NCBI GenBank assembly: GCA_018268355.1
Contig: JAFDWR010000001.1
Span: forward strand, 477,797-541,796
Origin: Armatimonadota bacterium
GTDB taxonomy: Bacteria; Armatimonadota; Fimbriimonadia; Fimbriimonadales; Fimbriimonadaceae
Direction of reading: 5' to 3'
Length of the DNA stretch: 64,000 nt
Shown: piece after piece, positions 15,974 through 25,624 of the stretch
Layout: each line of letters starts with the position of its first letter
How positions within the stretch are numbered: the stretch's first letter is position 1
Program-made: the position numbers and the translations under genes
Notes under the pieces: generated by a model
Database searches by the model: none
Told to the model about the DNA's origin: nothing
What the model saw: only the letters and a program-made list of their open reading frames with translations

Positions 15974-17065
15974 TTATTGCGGAGGAAGGGGTGGGGGAGT
16001 GGAGCCGAAAACGGTGCTGAGCTCAGCGACTTCGCCCGCCTTCGTCCATCCGGGCATGCCGTTCTTCCAAACAAGGGTTTCCTTGGTCAGCGCGCCGCTC
16101 GTCACGTGCGCCATCAGCTGGCTCACTGGATACGGTCCTTGCTGCTGGCCATTCACGGCCAGGAAGTAGGCCGCTTCGGCCGGGATGGGAGGAGGAGCAC
16201 CCGCTGCGCCGCCACCGGCGTTCTGGGCCATGTTCTGCGCCATCTGCTGGGCCATCGAGAATCCGAGACCCATGCCCATCGCGTCGCTCATGCCGCCACC
16301 GCCTTGGCCGATGCCTTCGGCAGCCTGATACTTCATGTAGTTGTCCAGGTTGCCAACCGCGCCCATCGACGATCGCTTGTCGATCGCGGCTTCCACTTCC
16401 GGCGGAAGCGAGATGTTCTCGATGAGCATCTGCAGAAGCTCAAGGCCGTACTCGTTGACCGACGGGCCGATCTGCTGGACGAGCATGTTGCCCATGTCCT
16501 GATATTTGCCCGCGAGGTCGAGGACGGGAATCTTCGCCTGGCCGATCACGTCGGAGAACTTCGAAACGATGACGTTTCGAATCTGTTCGGTGATCTGGTC
16601 GCTGGTGAACTCACCGCTAGTGCCGACGACGGTCTTGAGGAACGTCGGAGCATCCTTGACCTGGATGACGTAGCTACCGAAAGCGCGGACGCGGACGATC
16701 CCGAAGTCGGGGTCGCGCATCATGATCGGGTTGAGGGTGCCCCACTTGTTGTCCGTGAACCGCTTCGTGTTGATGAAGTAGACCTCGGCCACGAACGGGC
16801 TGTTGAACCCGTACTTCCAACCCTTGAGCGTGCTAAGGATCGGCAGGTTCTGCGTCTCAAGGGTGTACATGCCGGGCGTGAAGACGTCGGCAATCTGGCC
16901 CTCGTTGACGAAAACGGCGACTTGGCTCTCGCGGACGGTCAGCTTGGCCCCATTCTTAATCTGGTTGCCATATCGCTCGAAGCGATAGACCATCGTGTCT
17001 TGCGAATCATCCAGCCACTGGATGATGTCAATAAATTCGCCTTTGATCTTGTCGAAGATGCTCAT
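15974..17065 (-). CDS. SPFH-domain protein with C-terminal GYF_2 domain
   Basis: A 363-residue protein. Residues of about 25-235 are an SPFH (stomatin/prohibitin-like) domain of the virion-core/YdjI type: ESQVAVFVNEGQIADVFTPG, IMMRDPDFGIVRVRAFGSY, then a helical stretch. A Gly- and Met-rich linker (about 255-295) contains AQQMAQNMAQNAGGG. The C-terminal domain (about 300-350) is GYF_2-like (AYFLAVNGQQQGPYPVSQLM, LVWKNGMPGWTKAGE). The chain ends in PPPLPPQ. SPFH proteins assemble at membranes and act as scaffolds; GYF domains bind proline-rich peptides. The ATG chosen starts MSIFDKIKGEF; upstream frame extension is not protein-like. It forms an operon with the zinc-ribbon gene. Confidence 0.88.
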   Translation of the reverse strand: MSIFDKIKGEFIDIIQWLDDSQDTMVYRFERYGNQIKNGAKLTVRESQVAVFVNEGQIADVFTPGMYTLETQNLPILSTLKGWKYGFNSPFVAEVYFINTKRFTDNKWGTLNPIMMRDPDFGIVRVRAFGSYVIQVKDAPTFLKTVVGTSGEFTSDQITEQIRNVIVSKFSDVIGQAKIPVLDLAGKYQDMGNMLVQQIGPSVNEYGLELLQMLIENISLPPEVEAAIDKRSSMGAVGNLDNYMKYQAAEGIGQGGGGMSDAMGMGLGFSMAQQMAQNMAQNAGGGAAGAPPPIPAEAAYFLAVNGQQQGPYPVSQLMAHVTSGALTKETLVWKNGMPGWTKAGEVAELSTVFGSTPPPLPPQ

Positions 17066-17215
17066 GGTTGGTTTGTTTGGCCTGGGTGCTGGCCCAGCCA
17101 GTTGAACCCAGTATAACGGAGAACGCTCAAAGAGAACAGGCGGTTTCAGGGTCCTAGGGCAAGTTGGGACTGGGCAAGCAACGACCGGCCGGAAAGGTCT
17201 AAAATTTGCTTTGAG

Positions 17216-18718
17216 ATGAAAGTCCTCGTGATCGGCTCGGGCCCCATCGTCATCGGCCAAGCAGCGGAGTTTGATTACGCAGGCACCCAAGCTTGCAAGA
17301 GCTTGAAGGAGGAAGGCCACGAGGTCGTCCTCATCAACAGCAACCCTGCCACGATCATGACCGACCCCGGCGTGGCCGACCGGCTCTACATTGAGCCGCT
17401 CAATGTCGACTTTTGCGAGCGCGTCATCGCCCGCGAAAGGCCGGATGCGCTCCTCCCGACCCTTGGCGGACAAACCGGCCTCAACCTCGCCACCCAGCTT
17501 TCGGACGAGGGAATTCTCGAAAAATACAATGTCCGCCTCCTCGGCACGCCGCTGACCGCAATTCGCAAGGCCGAAGACCGCGAGCAGTTCCGCAGCCTGA
17601 TGCGCGAGATCAAGGAGCCCGTCCCCGAGAGCTGGATCATCCAGACCGAAGACGAACTCCAGGCCATCCTCGACATCGTCCCCTATCCCTGCATCATTCG
17701 CCCTGCCTACACCCTCGGCGGCACCGGCGGCGGCATCGCCGACAACAAGGAAACCCTTTGGGAGACCGGCCGCAAGGGCCTCAAACTCTCGATGCGGAGC
17801 CAGATCATGGTCGAGCGCTCGCTGCTGGGCTGGAAAGAGGTCGAATACGAGGTCATCCGTGACAACAAGGGCAACACGATCACGGTTTGCAACATGGAGA
17901 ACCTCGATCCGATGGGCGTTCACACCGGTGACTCCATCGTCGTCGCGCCGAGCCAAACCCTGAGCGACCTCGAGTACCACATTCTGCGCACTGCCTCCCT
18001 GAAGATCATCAATGCGCTCGGCATCGAGGGCGGCTGCAATGTCCAGCTCGCGGTCAACCCCGAGAGCTTTGACTACTACATCATCGAGGTCAATCCGCGC
18101 GTCTCGCGCTCATCCGCGCTAGCCTCAAAGGCCACCGGCTATCCCATCGCGCGCGTCGCGGCGAAGATCGCGGTCGGACTCACCCTCGACCAGATTGAAA
18201 ACCAGGTCACGGGGACGACGAAGGCCTGCTTCGAACCTGCGCTCGACTACTGCGTGGTCAAGCTCCCGCGATTCCCGTTCGACAAATTTGCCTCCGGTGA
18301 CCGCACGCTCTTCACCCAGATGAAGGCGACCGGCGAAGTCATGGCGATCGACCGATCGTTCGAAGCGGCCCTCGTGAAGGCGCTCCGCGGCCTCGAGGTG
18401 AAGACCAAGGACCTGAGCCATCCCAAGTTCCCGCCAATGGATGACGAGGAACTAGCCTTGGCGGTGAAGATTCCGACCGACGAGCGGCTCTGGGCGGTCG
18501 CCGAGGCCCTTCGCCGGGGATGGACGATCCAGCGCGTGAACGGCCTCAGCCGCATTGACCCGTGGTTCCTCCACAAGATCATGAAGATCCTCAACGGGGA
18601 AGTGGAAACGAGCCCGACCGCCTACAAGATGGTGGATACCTGCGCAGGCGAGTTCGAATCGGCAACGCCCTACTATTACGCGACCAACGAAATCGAATCC
18701 GATTTCGTCAGTTCTTAA
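17216..18718 (+). CDS. carB: Carbamoyl-phosphate synthase large subunit, N-terminal half only (split CarB)
   Basis: A 500-residue protein matching only the N-terminal half of CarB, which is normally about 1,070 residues. It begins at the first Rossmann motif ([21 protein letters not shown]), carries the carboxyphosphate-forming ATP-grasp domain ([34 protein letters not shown]) and continues through the oligomerisation domain to [17 protein letters not shown], where the linker to the second half normally starts. It then stops at a clean TAA, and an unrelated gene begins 25 bases later. No second-half motifs occur in any frame downstream. The carbamate kinase-like half and allosteric domain must lie elsewhere. 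Split CarB is known from some archaea and Aquifex. carA is 6 kb away on the other strand. Confidence 0.93.
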   Translation: MKVLVIGSGPIVIGQAAEFDYAGTQACKSLKEEGHEVVLINSNPATIMTDPGVADRLYIEPLNVDFCERVIARERPDALLPTLGGQTGLNLATQLSDEGILEKYNVRLLGTPLTAIRKAEDREQFRSLMREIKEPVPESWIIQTEDELQAILDIVPYPCIIRPAYTLGGTGGGIADNKETLWETGRKGLKLSMRSQIMVERSLLGWKEVEYEVIRDNKGNTITVCNMENLDPMGVHTGDSIVVAPSQTLSDLEYHILRTASLKIINALGIEGGCNVQLAVNPESFDYYIIEVNPRVSRSSALASKATGYPIARVAAKIAVGLTLDQIENQVTGTTKACFEPALDYCVVKLPRFPFDKFASGDRTLFTQMKATGEVMAIDRSFEAALVKALRGLEVKTKDLSHPKFPPMDDEELALAVKIPTDERLWAVAEALRRGWTIQRVNGLSRIDPWFLHKIMKILNGEVETSPTAYKMVDTCAGEFESATPYYYATNEIESDFVSS

Positions 18719-18743
18719 CCGTTTTCGCGGGTACCTTTTGGGC

Positions 18744-20264
18744 ATGCGCAAGCTCGCTTTCGCCGGTGCTTTTCTTTCGCTTGGGGCCTGCCTCGCGGTA
18801 GCCAAGCCGATCTCGATCACGTTCGTCCACTCGAACGACCTCCACGCTCACATCGAGCCCACGATCATCCGAAAGAAGGCCTATGGCGGCTACGCGCGGA
18901 TGATGACCGCGATCAAGCAGGTCAAGGAAAAGGAAAAGAACGTCGTCCTCCTCAACGCAGGCGACACCTTCCAGGGCACCCTGTACTTCAACGTCTATGA
19001 AGGCCTGGCCGATGTCGCCATGCTCAATGCGATGGGCTATCAGGCAATGACCCTTGGCAATCACGAATTCGACCGCGGTCCCGCCCCGCTGAGCGTCTTT
19101 GCCCAGAACGCTCAGTTCCCGGTGCTCAGCTCAAACATCGACTTCTCGGGCGAACCGCTCCTCAAAGACCTCGTGAAGCCGTCCACCGTCCTCACCGTCG
19201 ACGGTGAGAAGATCGGCGTCGTCGGTTGCACGGTGGAAGACACGCCAAACATCTCGAACCCGGGTCCCACGCTCAAGTTCTTCATGGCGCGCGACCGAGT
19301 CCAGGCCGAAGTTGACCGACTCACCCGTCAGGGAATCAACAAGATCATCGTCCTCAGCCACATCGGCTACGGCGAGGACAAAGACCTCGCCAAGCAGTTG
19401 CGCGATGTGGACCTCATCATCGGCGGCCACACCCACACGCCGCTGGGTACGCCCGATCTCGACGGTTGGCCGAAGGCAGGCGGCGCTTATCCCACCATCG
19501 TCCGGAACCCGCAGAATGTTGACGTCCCGGTGGTGCAGAGCTGGGAATGGGGCAAGGTCCTCGGCAAGATTCGCCTGGAATTTGATGCCGCCGGTCGCGT
19601 TCGGCGCATTGCCGAGGCCAAGGCGATGGTCCTTGATGAGTCGATTCCTGAAGATCCGTCGCTCAAGGCGATGGTCGCGGGCTACAAGAAACCGCTGGAG
19701 GCGATGCAGAATGCGCCGATTGGCGAAGCGGGCGCGGCGATGGAACGCGGATCGAACGCCAAGGTCACGAGCCCGATGGGTTGCTTCATTTCGGACGCGA
19801 TGCTCGACGCCACCTCCGCGATGGGCGCGCAGGTCGCCCTGATGAACCATGGCGGCGTTCGCAGCGCACTCGAGCCGGGCAAGATCACCTACGGCATTGC
19901 GATCAGCGTCCAGCCGTTCAATAACACCCTCCACCTCATCGACCTCACGGGCAAGGAGCTGATGACGGCGTTCGAGCAGGCAGTCGCGAAGGGCGGCCTC
20001 ATCCCCTCGCGCGGCGTGAAGATTGAGATGCGCGAGGGCAAAGTAGTGAGCGCAACGCTCAACGGCGAAGCAATTGATCCGTCGAAGACCTACCGCGTGT
20101 GCGTCCCGAGCTTCCTCGCCGGTGGAGGCGACGGCGTGTTCGCCCTTCGCGATGCCAAGGGTCGGCGCGTCGACACCGGCCTGATGGACATTGATGTCCT
20201 CGTCGAGCAGATCAAGAAGAAGAGCCCGATCAAGCCCGCAAACGAGCTCCGCGTGAAGAACTAA
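18744..20264 (+). CDS. Exported 5'-nucleotidase / 2',3'-cyclic phosphodiesterase family protein
   Basis: A 506-residue exported metallophosphatase of the UshA/5'-nucleotidase family. A signal peptide (MRKLAFAGAFLSLGACLAVA) precedes the calcineurin-like domain (about 22-290) with its metal-binding blocks in order: NDLHAHI, NAGDTFQG, LGNHEFD, LSHIGYGED and GGHTHTP. The C-terminal 5_nucleotid_C domain (about 330-480) has MNHGGVRS and QPFNNTLH, which bind the nucleoside. Likely role: dephosphorylation of extracellular nucleotides for salvage and phosphate. LGAC in the signal is close to a lipobox, so membrane anchoring is possible. The ATG at 18744 is preferred to a TTG two codons upstream. Confidence 0.93.
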   Translation: MRKLAFAGAFLSLGACLAVAKPISITFVHSNDLHAHIEPTIIRKKAYGGYARMMTAIKQVKEKEKNVVLLNAGDTFQGTLYFNVYEGLADVAMLNAMGYQAMTLGNHEFDRGPAPLSVFAQNAQFPVLSSNIDFSGEPLLKDLVKPSTVLTVDGEKIGVVGCTVEDTPNISNPGPTLKFFMARDRVQAEVDRLTRQGINKIIVLSHIGYGEDKDLAKQLRDVDLIIGGHTHTPLGTPDLDGWPKAGGAYPTIVRNPQNVDVPVVQSWEWGKVLGKIRLEFDAAGRVRRIAEAKAMVLDESIPEDPSLKAMVAGYKKPLEAMQNAPIGEAGAAMERGSNAKVTSPMGCFISDAMLDATSAMGAQVALMNHGGVRSALEPGKITYGIAISVQPFNNTLHLIDLTGKELMTAFEQAVAKGGLIPSRGVKIEMREGKVVSATLNGEAIDPSKTYRVCVPSFLAGGGDGVFALRDAKGRRVDTGLMDIDVLVEQIKKKSPIKPANELRVKN

Positions 20265-20273
20265 GAAGCTCTG

Positions 20274-20312
20274 AATCCCGGTCTGCGAAACCACGCAGGC
20301 CGGGATTTTTTC
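20274..20312 (+). terminator. Intrinsic terminator after the 5'-nucleotidase gene
   Basis: AATCCCGGTCTGCG (20274-20287) pairs with CGCAGGCCGGGATT (20294-20307) with one G-U pair, followed by TTTTTTC. It starts 10 bases after the stop codon and abuts the convergent rpiB. Confidence 0.85.
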
Positions 20313-20315
20313 GTG

Positions 20316-20747
20316 TCAGGGCTTGTCAATCAGCTCAATGCGCCGCTCGTGGCGGCCACCTTCGAATGGCGTGGTGAGGAAGATCTCGACCATCTTCTTC
20401 GCGAGGTCAAGGCTGACCATCCGCTCGCCAATCGAGATGCAATTCGCGTTGTTGTGGGTGCGACCCAGGGTCGCGGTCTCCTCAGACCACACGAGCGCGC
20501 AGCGAACGCCCTTCACACGGTTCGCGACGATCGCCTCGCCGTTCCCCGAGCCACCGAGGACGATGCCACGCTCAACCTGGCCCGAGGCCACCGCAACGGC
20601 GGTCGGTCGAATGAAAACGGGATAGTCGCAAGGATCTGCCGAATGGGTGCCGAAGTCGAGCACCTGGTGACCGAGTTCGGTCAGGTGGACGATAAGCGCC
20701 TGCTTGTAAGCAAATCCTGCGTGGTCAGACCCGATTCCTATCTTCAT
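20316..20747 (-). CDS. rpiB: Ribose-5-phosphate isomerase B
   Basis: A 143-residue RpiB/LacAB-family sugar-phosphate isomerase that interconverts ribose 5-phosphate and ribulose 5-phosphate in the pentose phosphate pathway. The start is MKIGIGSDHAGF, with the conserved DHAG. YPVFIRPTAVAVASGQVERGIVLGGSGNG carries the family's anion-binding GGSGNGE, although the usual Cys of GxCGTG is replaced by Gly (LGGSGNG), the form seen in allose- or Mycobacterium-type enzymes. RTHNNANCISIGER is the conserved active-site stretch. The gene starts 5 bases after the stop of the PLP enzyme gene at 20753, so they are co-transcribed. Confidence 0.92.
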   Translation of the reverse strand: MKIGIGSDHAGFAYKQALIVHLTELGHQVLDFGTHSADPCDYPVFIRPTAVAVASGQVERGIVLGGSGNGEAIVANRVKGVRCALVWSEETATLGRTHNNANCISIGERMVSLDLAKKMVEIFLTTPFEGGRHERRIELIDKP

Positions 20748-20752
20748 GGACG

Positions 20753-21712
<960 letters not shown>

Positions 21713-21820
21713 GCTGAAGCACCTGTCGGAGGTGCAACACGAACCCAGCGCAAAGAGCGGTGATGAACGACGTTGTTCGCCCCCGAAAGAAGGTGCTTGA
21801 AGTATACCGACGGCCCCCAA

Positions 21821-22300
21821 TTAGTCGCGGAGGGGGATCTTGGTCGTGTGCTTGGTCGTACCGAGCACAAACGACGTGCGAATGCTCTCGATTCCCTTGA
21901 TCTTGCTGAGCTTTTCGCGAACGAACGCCTCGTAGGCGCGGATGTCGCGGACAAGAATCTTGAGAATGAAGTCAAACTCGCCGCTGACGTGGTGGCACTC
22001 GACAACCTCTTCGATTGAGATCACCGCGCGGCGGAATCGCTCAATTGGCTGCTCTTGGTGGAGGCTCAACCGAATCATCGCGAGCGCGGTCACCTTGAGG
22101 CCAAGCCGCTCACCATCGAGGAGTGCGGTGTATCCTTTGATGAGACCGGCACGTTCGAGCGTACGAACCCGCTGCAAGACCGACGGTGGAGAAAGCTCCA
22201 CCGCCTTTGCGAGATCGGCGTTCGTGATTCGGCCGTCGTTTTGGAGGATCGACAGAATCTTCACGTCGATCTCGTCAAGATGACTTTTCGAAGGAGGCAC
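21821..22300 (-). CDS. Lrp/AsnC-family transcriptional regulator
   Basis: A 159-residue Lrp/AsnC regulator. The N-terminal winged helix-turn-helix is typical (LDEIDVKILSILQNDGRITNADLAKAVELSPPSVLQRVRTLERAGLIKGY). The C-terminal RAM/ligand-binding domain spans about 65-145, with VVECHHVSGEFDFILKILVRD. The GTG at 22300 (VPPSKSHLDEID) is chosen because further upstream extension runs into the divergent pepF gene. An 18-bp palindrome overlaps this start codon and lies between the two divergent genes, so autoregulation and control of pepF are plausible. The neighbouring PLP sulfur-amino-acid gene, 108 bases downstream, may be another target. Confidence 0.92.
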   Translation of the reverse strand: MPPSKSHLDEIDVKILSILQNDGRITNADLAKAVELSPPSVLQRVRTLERAGLIKGYTALLDGERLGLKVTALAMIRLSLHQEQPIERFRRAVISIEEVVECHHVSGEFDFILKILVRDIRAYEAFVREKLSKIKGIESIRTSFVLGTTKHTTKIPLRD

Positions 22301-22316
22301 GTCAGTATTCTGACGT
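22299..22316. promoter_or_regulatory. 18-bp palindrome, candidate Lrp operator
   Basis: ACGTCAG-TATT-CTGACGT is a perfect inverted repeat with 7-base arms. It overlaps the proposed GTG start of the Lrp-type gene and lies 27 bases before the pepF ATG. Lrp-family dimers bind such short palindromes, often at their own promoters. Binding is an inference. Confidence 0.5.
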
Positions 22317-22343
22317 TTTCTTCGGCAGGGTAGGGCAAATTGT

Positions 22344-24059
22344 ATGAATTCTACGAATAATATTAGGACATGGGACTTAGCCTCAATCTTTCCTGATGTC
22401 AAATCGGAGCAACTTCAATCGGCGATCGATCGTCTCGTGGCCGGATCAGAGCGTCTTGAGGCCATGCTCGCCGGTGGTGACGATGCGGTCGCTATCCTGA
22501 ACCTCACCAACGAGCTTGGCGACGTTTACGAAGAGATTTCGACCTTTCTTGGCTGTTCGATGACCGCGAACACGGCGGACGCCGAGGCCCAAGCCGCCCT
22601 CAGCGCATTCGAAAACCGGGCGATCCACTTCCACAAGGTGCGCCAGCTCGTCACGCGATGGATGGCGCAGACCGATTCGCCCGACAAGGGGCACGATTTC
22701 CACTTCAAGAAGGCCAAAGTTGCCGCCGAGCACCTCATGACCGAGCCGGAAGAGGCCCTTGCCGCCGACCTTTCGCCGTCGAGCACCAAGGCTTGGGAGA
22801 AGCTCTACGAATCAGTGAGTAGCCAGGTCATGGTGACCGTCGATGGCGAAGAAATGAGCATCGTCGCCGCTCGCTCGATGGCCACCGACCCCGACCGTGC
22901 CAAGCGCAAGGCGGCCTACGAAGCCGAGCTCGCGGGCTGGAAGACAGTGGAAACGCCTCTTGCCGCCTCGATGAACGGCATCAAGGGCGCGGTGCTCACC
23001 CTCAGCGAGCGCCGAGGATGGGGTCACCCGCTTGATCAAGCTTGCTTCCACGCGAACCAGGACCGCGCCACCCTCGATGCGATGATTAGCGCGGCTCGCA
23101 AGGCGTTCCCCGATTTCCGCCGCTATTGGCATGCCAAGGCAAAGCTCCTCGGCGTCTCGAAGCTCGCGTTCTACGATCTTTTTGCACCGGTCGGATCGCT
23201 GCAGCCCTGGTCGTTTGAGGATGGAGCAGCGTTCGTCGAAGAGAAGTTCGGCGAATTCGCTCCCCACATGCGCGAGCTTGCCGCACGGTCGGTTCGCGAG
23301 CGCTGGATCGACATCGACCCGCGGCCAGGCAAGGTCGGCGGTGCGTTCTGCGCCCCGCTACCGAACGGCGACAGCCGTATCTTGCTCAACTTCAAGCCGT
23401 CGTTCTCGTGGGTGAACACCCACGCCCACGAACTCGGCCACGCCTACCACAACCTTTGCCTCCGGGGTCGGACCGCGCTCCAGCGCGACATCCCGATGAC
23501 GCTCGCGGAGACCGCAAGCATTTTCTGCGAGACCTACGTACGGCGCGCAGCGATGGCGAAGCTGGAGGGCAGGGAAGACCGGCTCGCTATGCTCGACGCC
23601 ACCCTCACTGGCGCGGGTCAAACCGTCGTGGACATCACCTCTCGGTTCGACTTCGAGTCGGCGGTCTTTGCCCAGCGGCGCGAGCGCGACCTGAGTGCCG
23701 GTGAGCTTTGCGAGGCGATGCGCCAGGCCCAGCTTGGCACCTACGGCGAAGGGCTCGACACTGAGCAACTGCACCCCTACATGTGGGCCGCCAAGCCGCA
23801 CTACTACTCGTCGGAAAGTTACTACAACTTCCCGTACATGTTCGGCCTGCTCTTTGCGCTCGGACTCTACAACCTGTACACCGTCCAGCCCGAAGGCTTT
23901 GTTGCCAAGTACGACGATCTCCTCAGCCGAACCGGCATGAGCGATGCAGCGACGCTTGCCGCTGAGTTCGGAATGGACATTCGCCAGGAGGCGTTCTGGA
24001 ACGGCTCGCTCGATCAGCTCCGCGCTGACATCGACGAGTTCGTTGCCTTAGTCGGATGA
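22344..24059 (+). CDS. pepF: M3-family oligoendopeptidase (PepF type)
   Basis: A 571-residue zinc oligopeptidase of family M3, likely cytoplasmic, degrading short peptides. The zinc motif is H362-E-L-G-H366 in THAHELGHAYHN; the third ligand is the Glu in LAETASIFCET about 25 residues on. The N-terminal helical PepF domain (about 10-200) and the C-terminal HPYMWAAKPHYYSSESYYNFPYMFG stretch, with substrate-binding His and Tyr residues, are complete. The ATG has no clear Shine-Dalgarno. The stop overlaps the rqcH start as ATGA. It is divergent from an Lrp-type regulator and may be regulated by it. Confidence 0.94.
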   Translation: MNSTNNIRTWDLASIFPDVKSEQLQSAIDRLVAGSERLEAMLAGGDDAVAILNLTNELGDVYEEISTFLGCSMTANTADAEAQAALSAFENRAIHFHKVRQLVTRWMAQTDSPDKGHDFHFKKAKVAAEHLMTEPEEALAADLSPSSTKAWEKLYESVSSQVMVTVDGEEMSIVAARSMATDPDRAKRKAAYEAELAGWKTVETPLAASMNGIKGAVLTLSERRGWGHPLDQACFHANQDRATLDAMISAARKAFPDFRRYWHAKAKLLGVSKLAFYDLFAPVGSLQPWSFEDGAAFVEEKFGEFAPHMRELAARSVRERWIDIDPRPGKVGGAFCAPLPNGDSRILLNFKPSFSWVNTHAHELGHAYHNLCLRGRTALQRDIPMTLAETASIFCETYVRRAAMAKLEGREDRLAMLDATLTGAGQTVVDITSRFDFESAVFAQRRERDLSAGELCEAMRQAQLGTYGEGLDTEQLHPYMWAAKPHYYSSESYYNFPYMFGLLFALGLYNLYTVQPEGFVAKYDDLLSRTGMSDAATLAAEFGMDIRQEAFWNGSLDQLRADIDEFVALVG

Positions 24060-25624
24060 TCAAGAAGATTCCCTTCGACTCGGTGGTGCTTGCTGCCGTC
24101 GTCGATGAACTTCAAGAGCTTGTGGGGGGCCGGGTGCAGCAAATGGTGCAACCCGACCCCCTCGTCTTCTGCTTCTCGGTCTACACGAAGGGCGTGGAGG
24201 CGATGCTTCTCTGCAGCGCAGAGGCGAGCTGGTTCCGGGTCCACGAGACCTCGCGGCGACCACGCAATCGACCCGTCCCGAGCGGATTCCTCTCGGCCTT
24301 GCGGTCGAGGCTCGATGGTGCCCGGCTGGAGTCGGTGACGATGCACGGGTGCGAGCGCATCATCACGTTTGCCTTCGAGACCGCGCAAGGCCCCCACCGC
24401 CTCATCGGCGAGCTGATGGGCAAGCACTCGAATTGGCTCCTAGTCGGCCCCGACGACCGGGTGATCCAGCCGCTCAAGGCGGTCGGTCGGTCCAAGTCGA
24501 TGCGGCCGATGATCTCGGGGGTGACCTACACGCTTCCGCCGAACGTCAGCGAGGAGGCCGTCGCCTGGTCGGAGGCATCGCCATCCGATCTCAGCCAATT
24601 TGCCGCCGACCTGCCAGGGCCGGTCATGCGAAAGGTCGTTGCCCGCGAGTTTGGGGCGTTCTTCAGCCCAGGGATCGGTGCCTATCCCGTCGATCTGAGC
24701 GAACTCGGCATCCCAACCCACTCGCGGTCGTCAATCTCGACCGCCCTTGAGCAGCATTTCGCGCTCGTTATCCCCGCGGCTCAACTTGATGCGGAGCGAA
24801 AGAGCCTCCAGGGTCGGCTGCGGCGGGTCATCGATGCCCGCGACCACGCGATCCGTGAACTCAAGGACGTCGAAGCCCAGGGTGGCAAGGCCCCAACTTG
24901 GCAACGCTACGGCGAGTTGCTGATGGCCTACCATGCCCACGCCAAGGAGGGCCACGACGCCCTCGATGCCTTCGACTATGACGGCCAGCCGGTGACGATC
25001 CCGGTTCGGCCTGACCTCGATGGGATGCAGAACGCCCAGCGCTACTTTGACCGCGCAAAACGGGCGAAATCACGCCTCGGGTTGGTGCGTGACCAGGCCG
25101 AGCGGCTGTCCAATGACCGGGCCCAGCTTGCCGACCTTCTCGCCCGAGTGGATGCGGCAGGTTCGCTTGATGCTCTCAGAGACCTTCAGCGAATCGCCCA
25201 AGAACGCCGATGGGTGATCCAGCAGCTCGGCTCCACGAGCAAGAAGGAGGACAAGCCCTTTGAGGGTAACCGAATCCGCGAGTTGATCGCCCCGGGCGGG
25301 TGGACGGTGCTCTTCGGCGAGAATGCAGAGGCAAACGACTACCTGACGACGCGCGTGGCCCGGTCGAACGACATTTGGCTCCACGTTCGGGGCGACACGA
25401 GTGCCCACGTCGTCATCCTCACCCGAAACAACCCGGAAAAGGTGAGCAGGGAAGTCCTCCTCTTCGCCGCCCAGGTCGCGGTGGACCACTCAAACCAGAA
25501 GCACTCGAAGTTTGTCCCCGTCGATTACACGCTCAAGAAGCACGTCCGCAAGCAACGGCGAGGGGCGGTGGGATCTGTCTTCTACACCCACGAGAAGACG
25601 CTCCACGTTGACGGCGGTCGCTAG
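24056..25624 (+). CDS. rqcH: RqcH/NEMF-type ribosome quality control protein (NFACT family)
   Basis: A 522-residue NFACT protein (older name FbpA/fibronectin-binding). In bacteria RqcH binds obstructed 50S subunits and adds C-terminal alanine tails to stalled nascent chains. The NFACT-N domain (about 1-170) has GGRVQQMVQPDPL and IGELMGKHSNWLLV. A coiled coil lies at about 245-400. The NFACT-R (DUF814) domain at about 415-520 has IWLHVRGDTSAHVVI and VDYTLKKHVRKQRRG. The start overlaps the pepF stop by 4 bases, suggesting that peptide tagging and peptide degradation are expressed together. Its TAG shares the palindrome CTAG with the stop of the convergent gene. Confidence 0.92.
   Translation: MIKKIPFDSVVLAAVVDELQELVGGRVQQMVQPDPLVFCFSVYTKGVEAMLLCSAEASWFRVHETSRRPRNRPVPSGFLSALRSRLDGARLESVTMHGCERIITFAFETAQGPHRLIGELMGKHSNWLLVGPDDRVIQPLKAVGRSKSMRPMISGVTYTLPPNVSEEAVAWSEASPSDLSQFAADLPGPVMRKVVAREFGAFFSPGIGAYPVDLSELGIPTHSRSSISTALEQHFALVIPAAQLDAERKSLQGRLRRVIDARDHAIRELKDVEAQGGKAPTWQRYGELLMAYHAHAKEGHDALDAFDYDGQPVTIPVRPDLDGMQNAQRYFDRAKRAKSRLGLVRDQAERLSNDRAQLADLLARVDAAGSLDALRDLQRIAQERRWVIQQLGSTSKKEDKPFEGNRIRELIAPGGWTVLFGENAEANDYLTTRVARSNDIWLHVRGDTSAHVVILTRNNPEKVSREVLLFAAQVAVDHSNQKHSKFVPVDYTLKKHVRKQRRGAVGSVFYTHEKTLHVDGGR

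Noticed and set aside
18718-18744. carB as a frameshifted or truncated pseudogene
   Set aside because: No second-half CarB motifs occur downstream in any frame and the end coincides with the natural half boundary, so a split gene is the better explanation.
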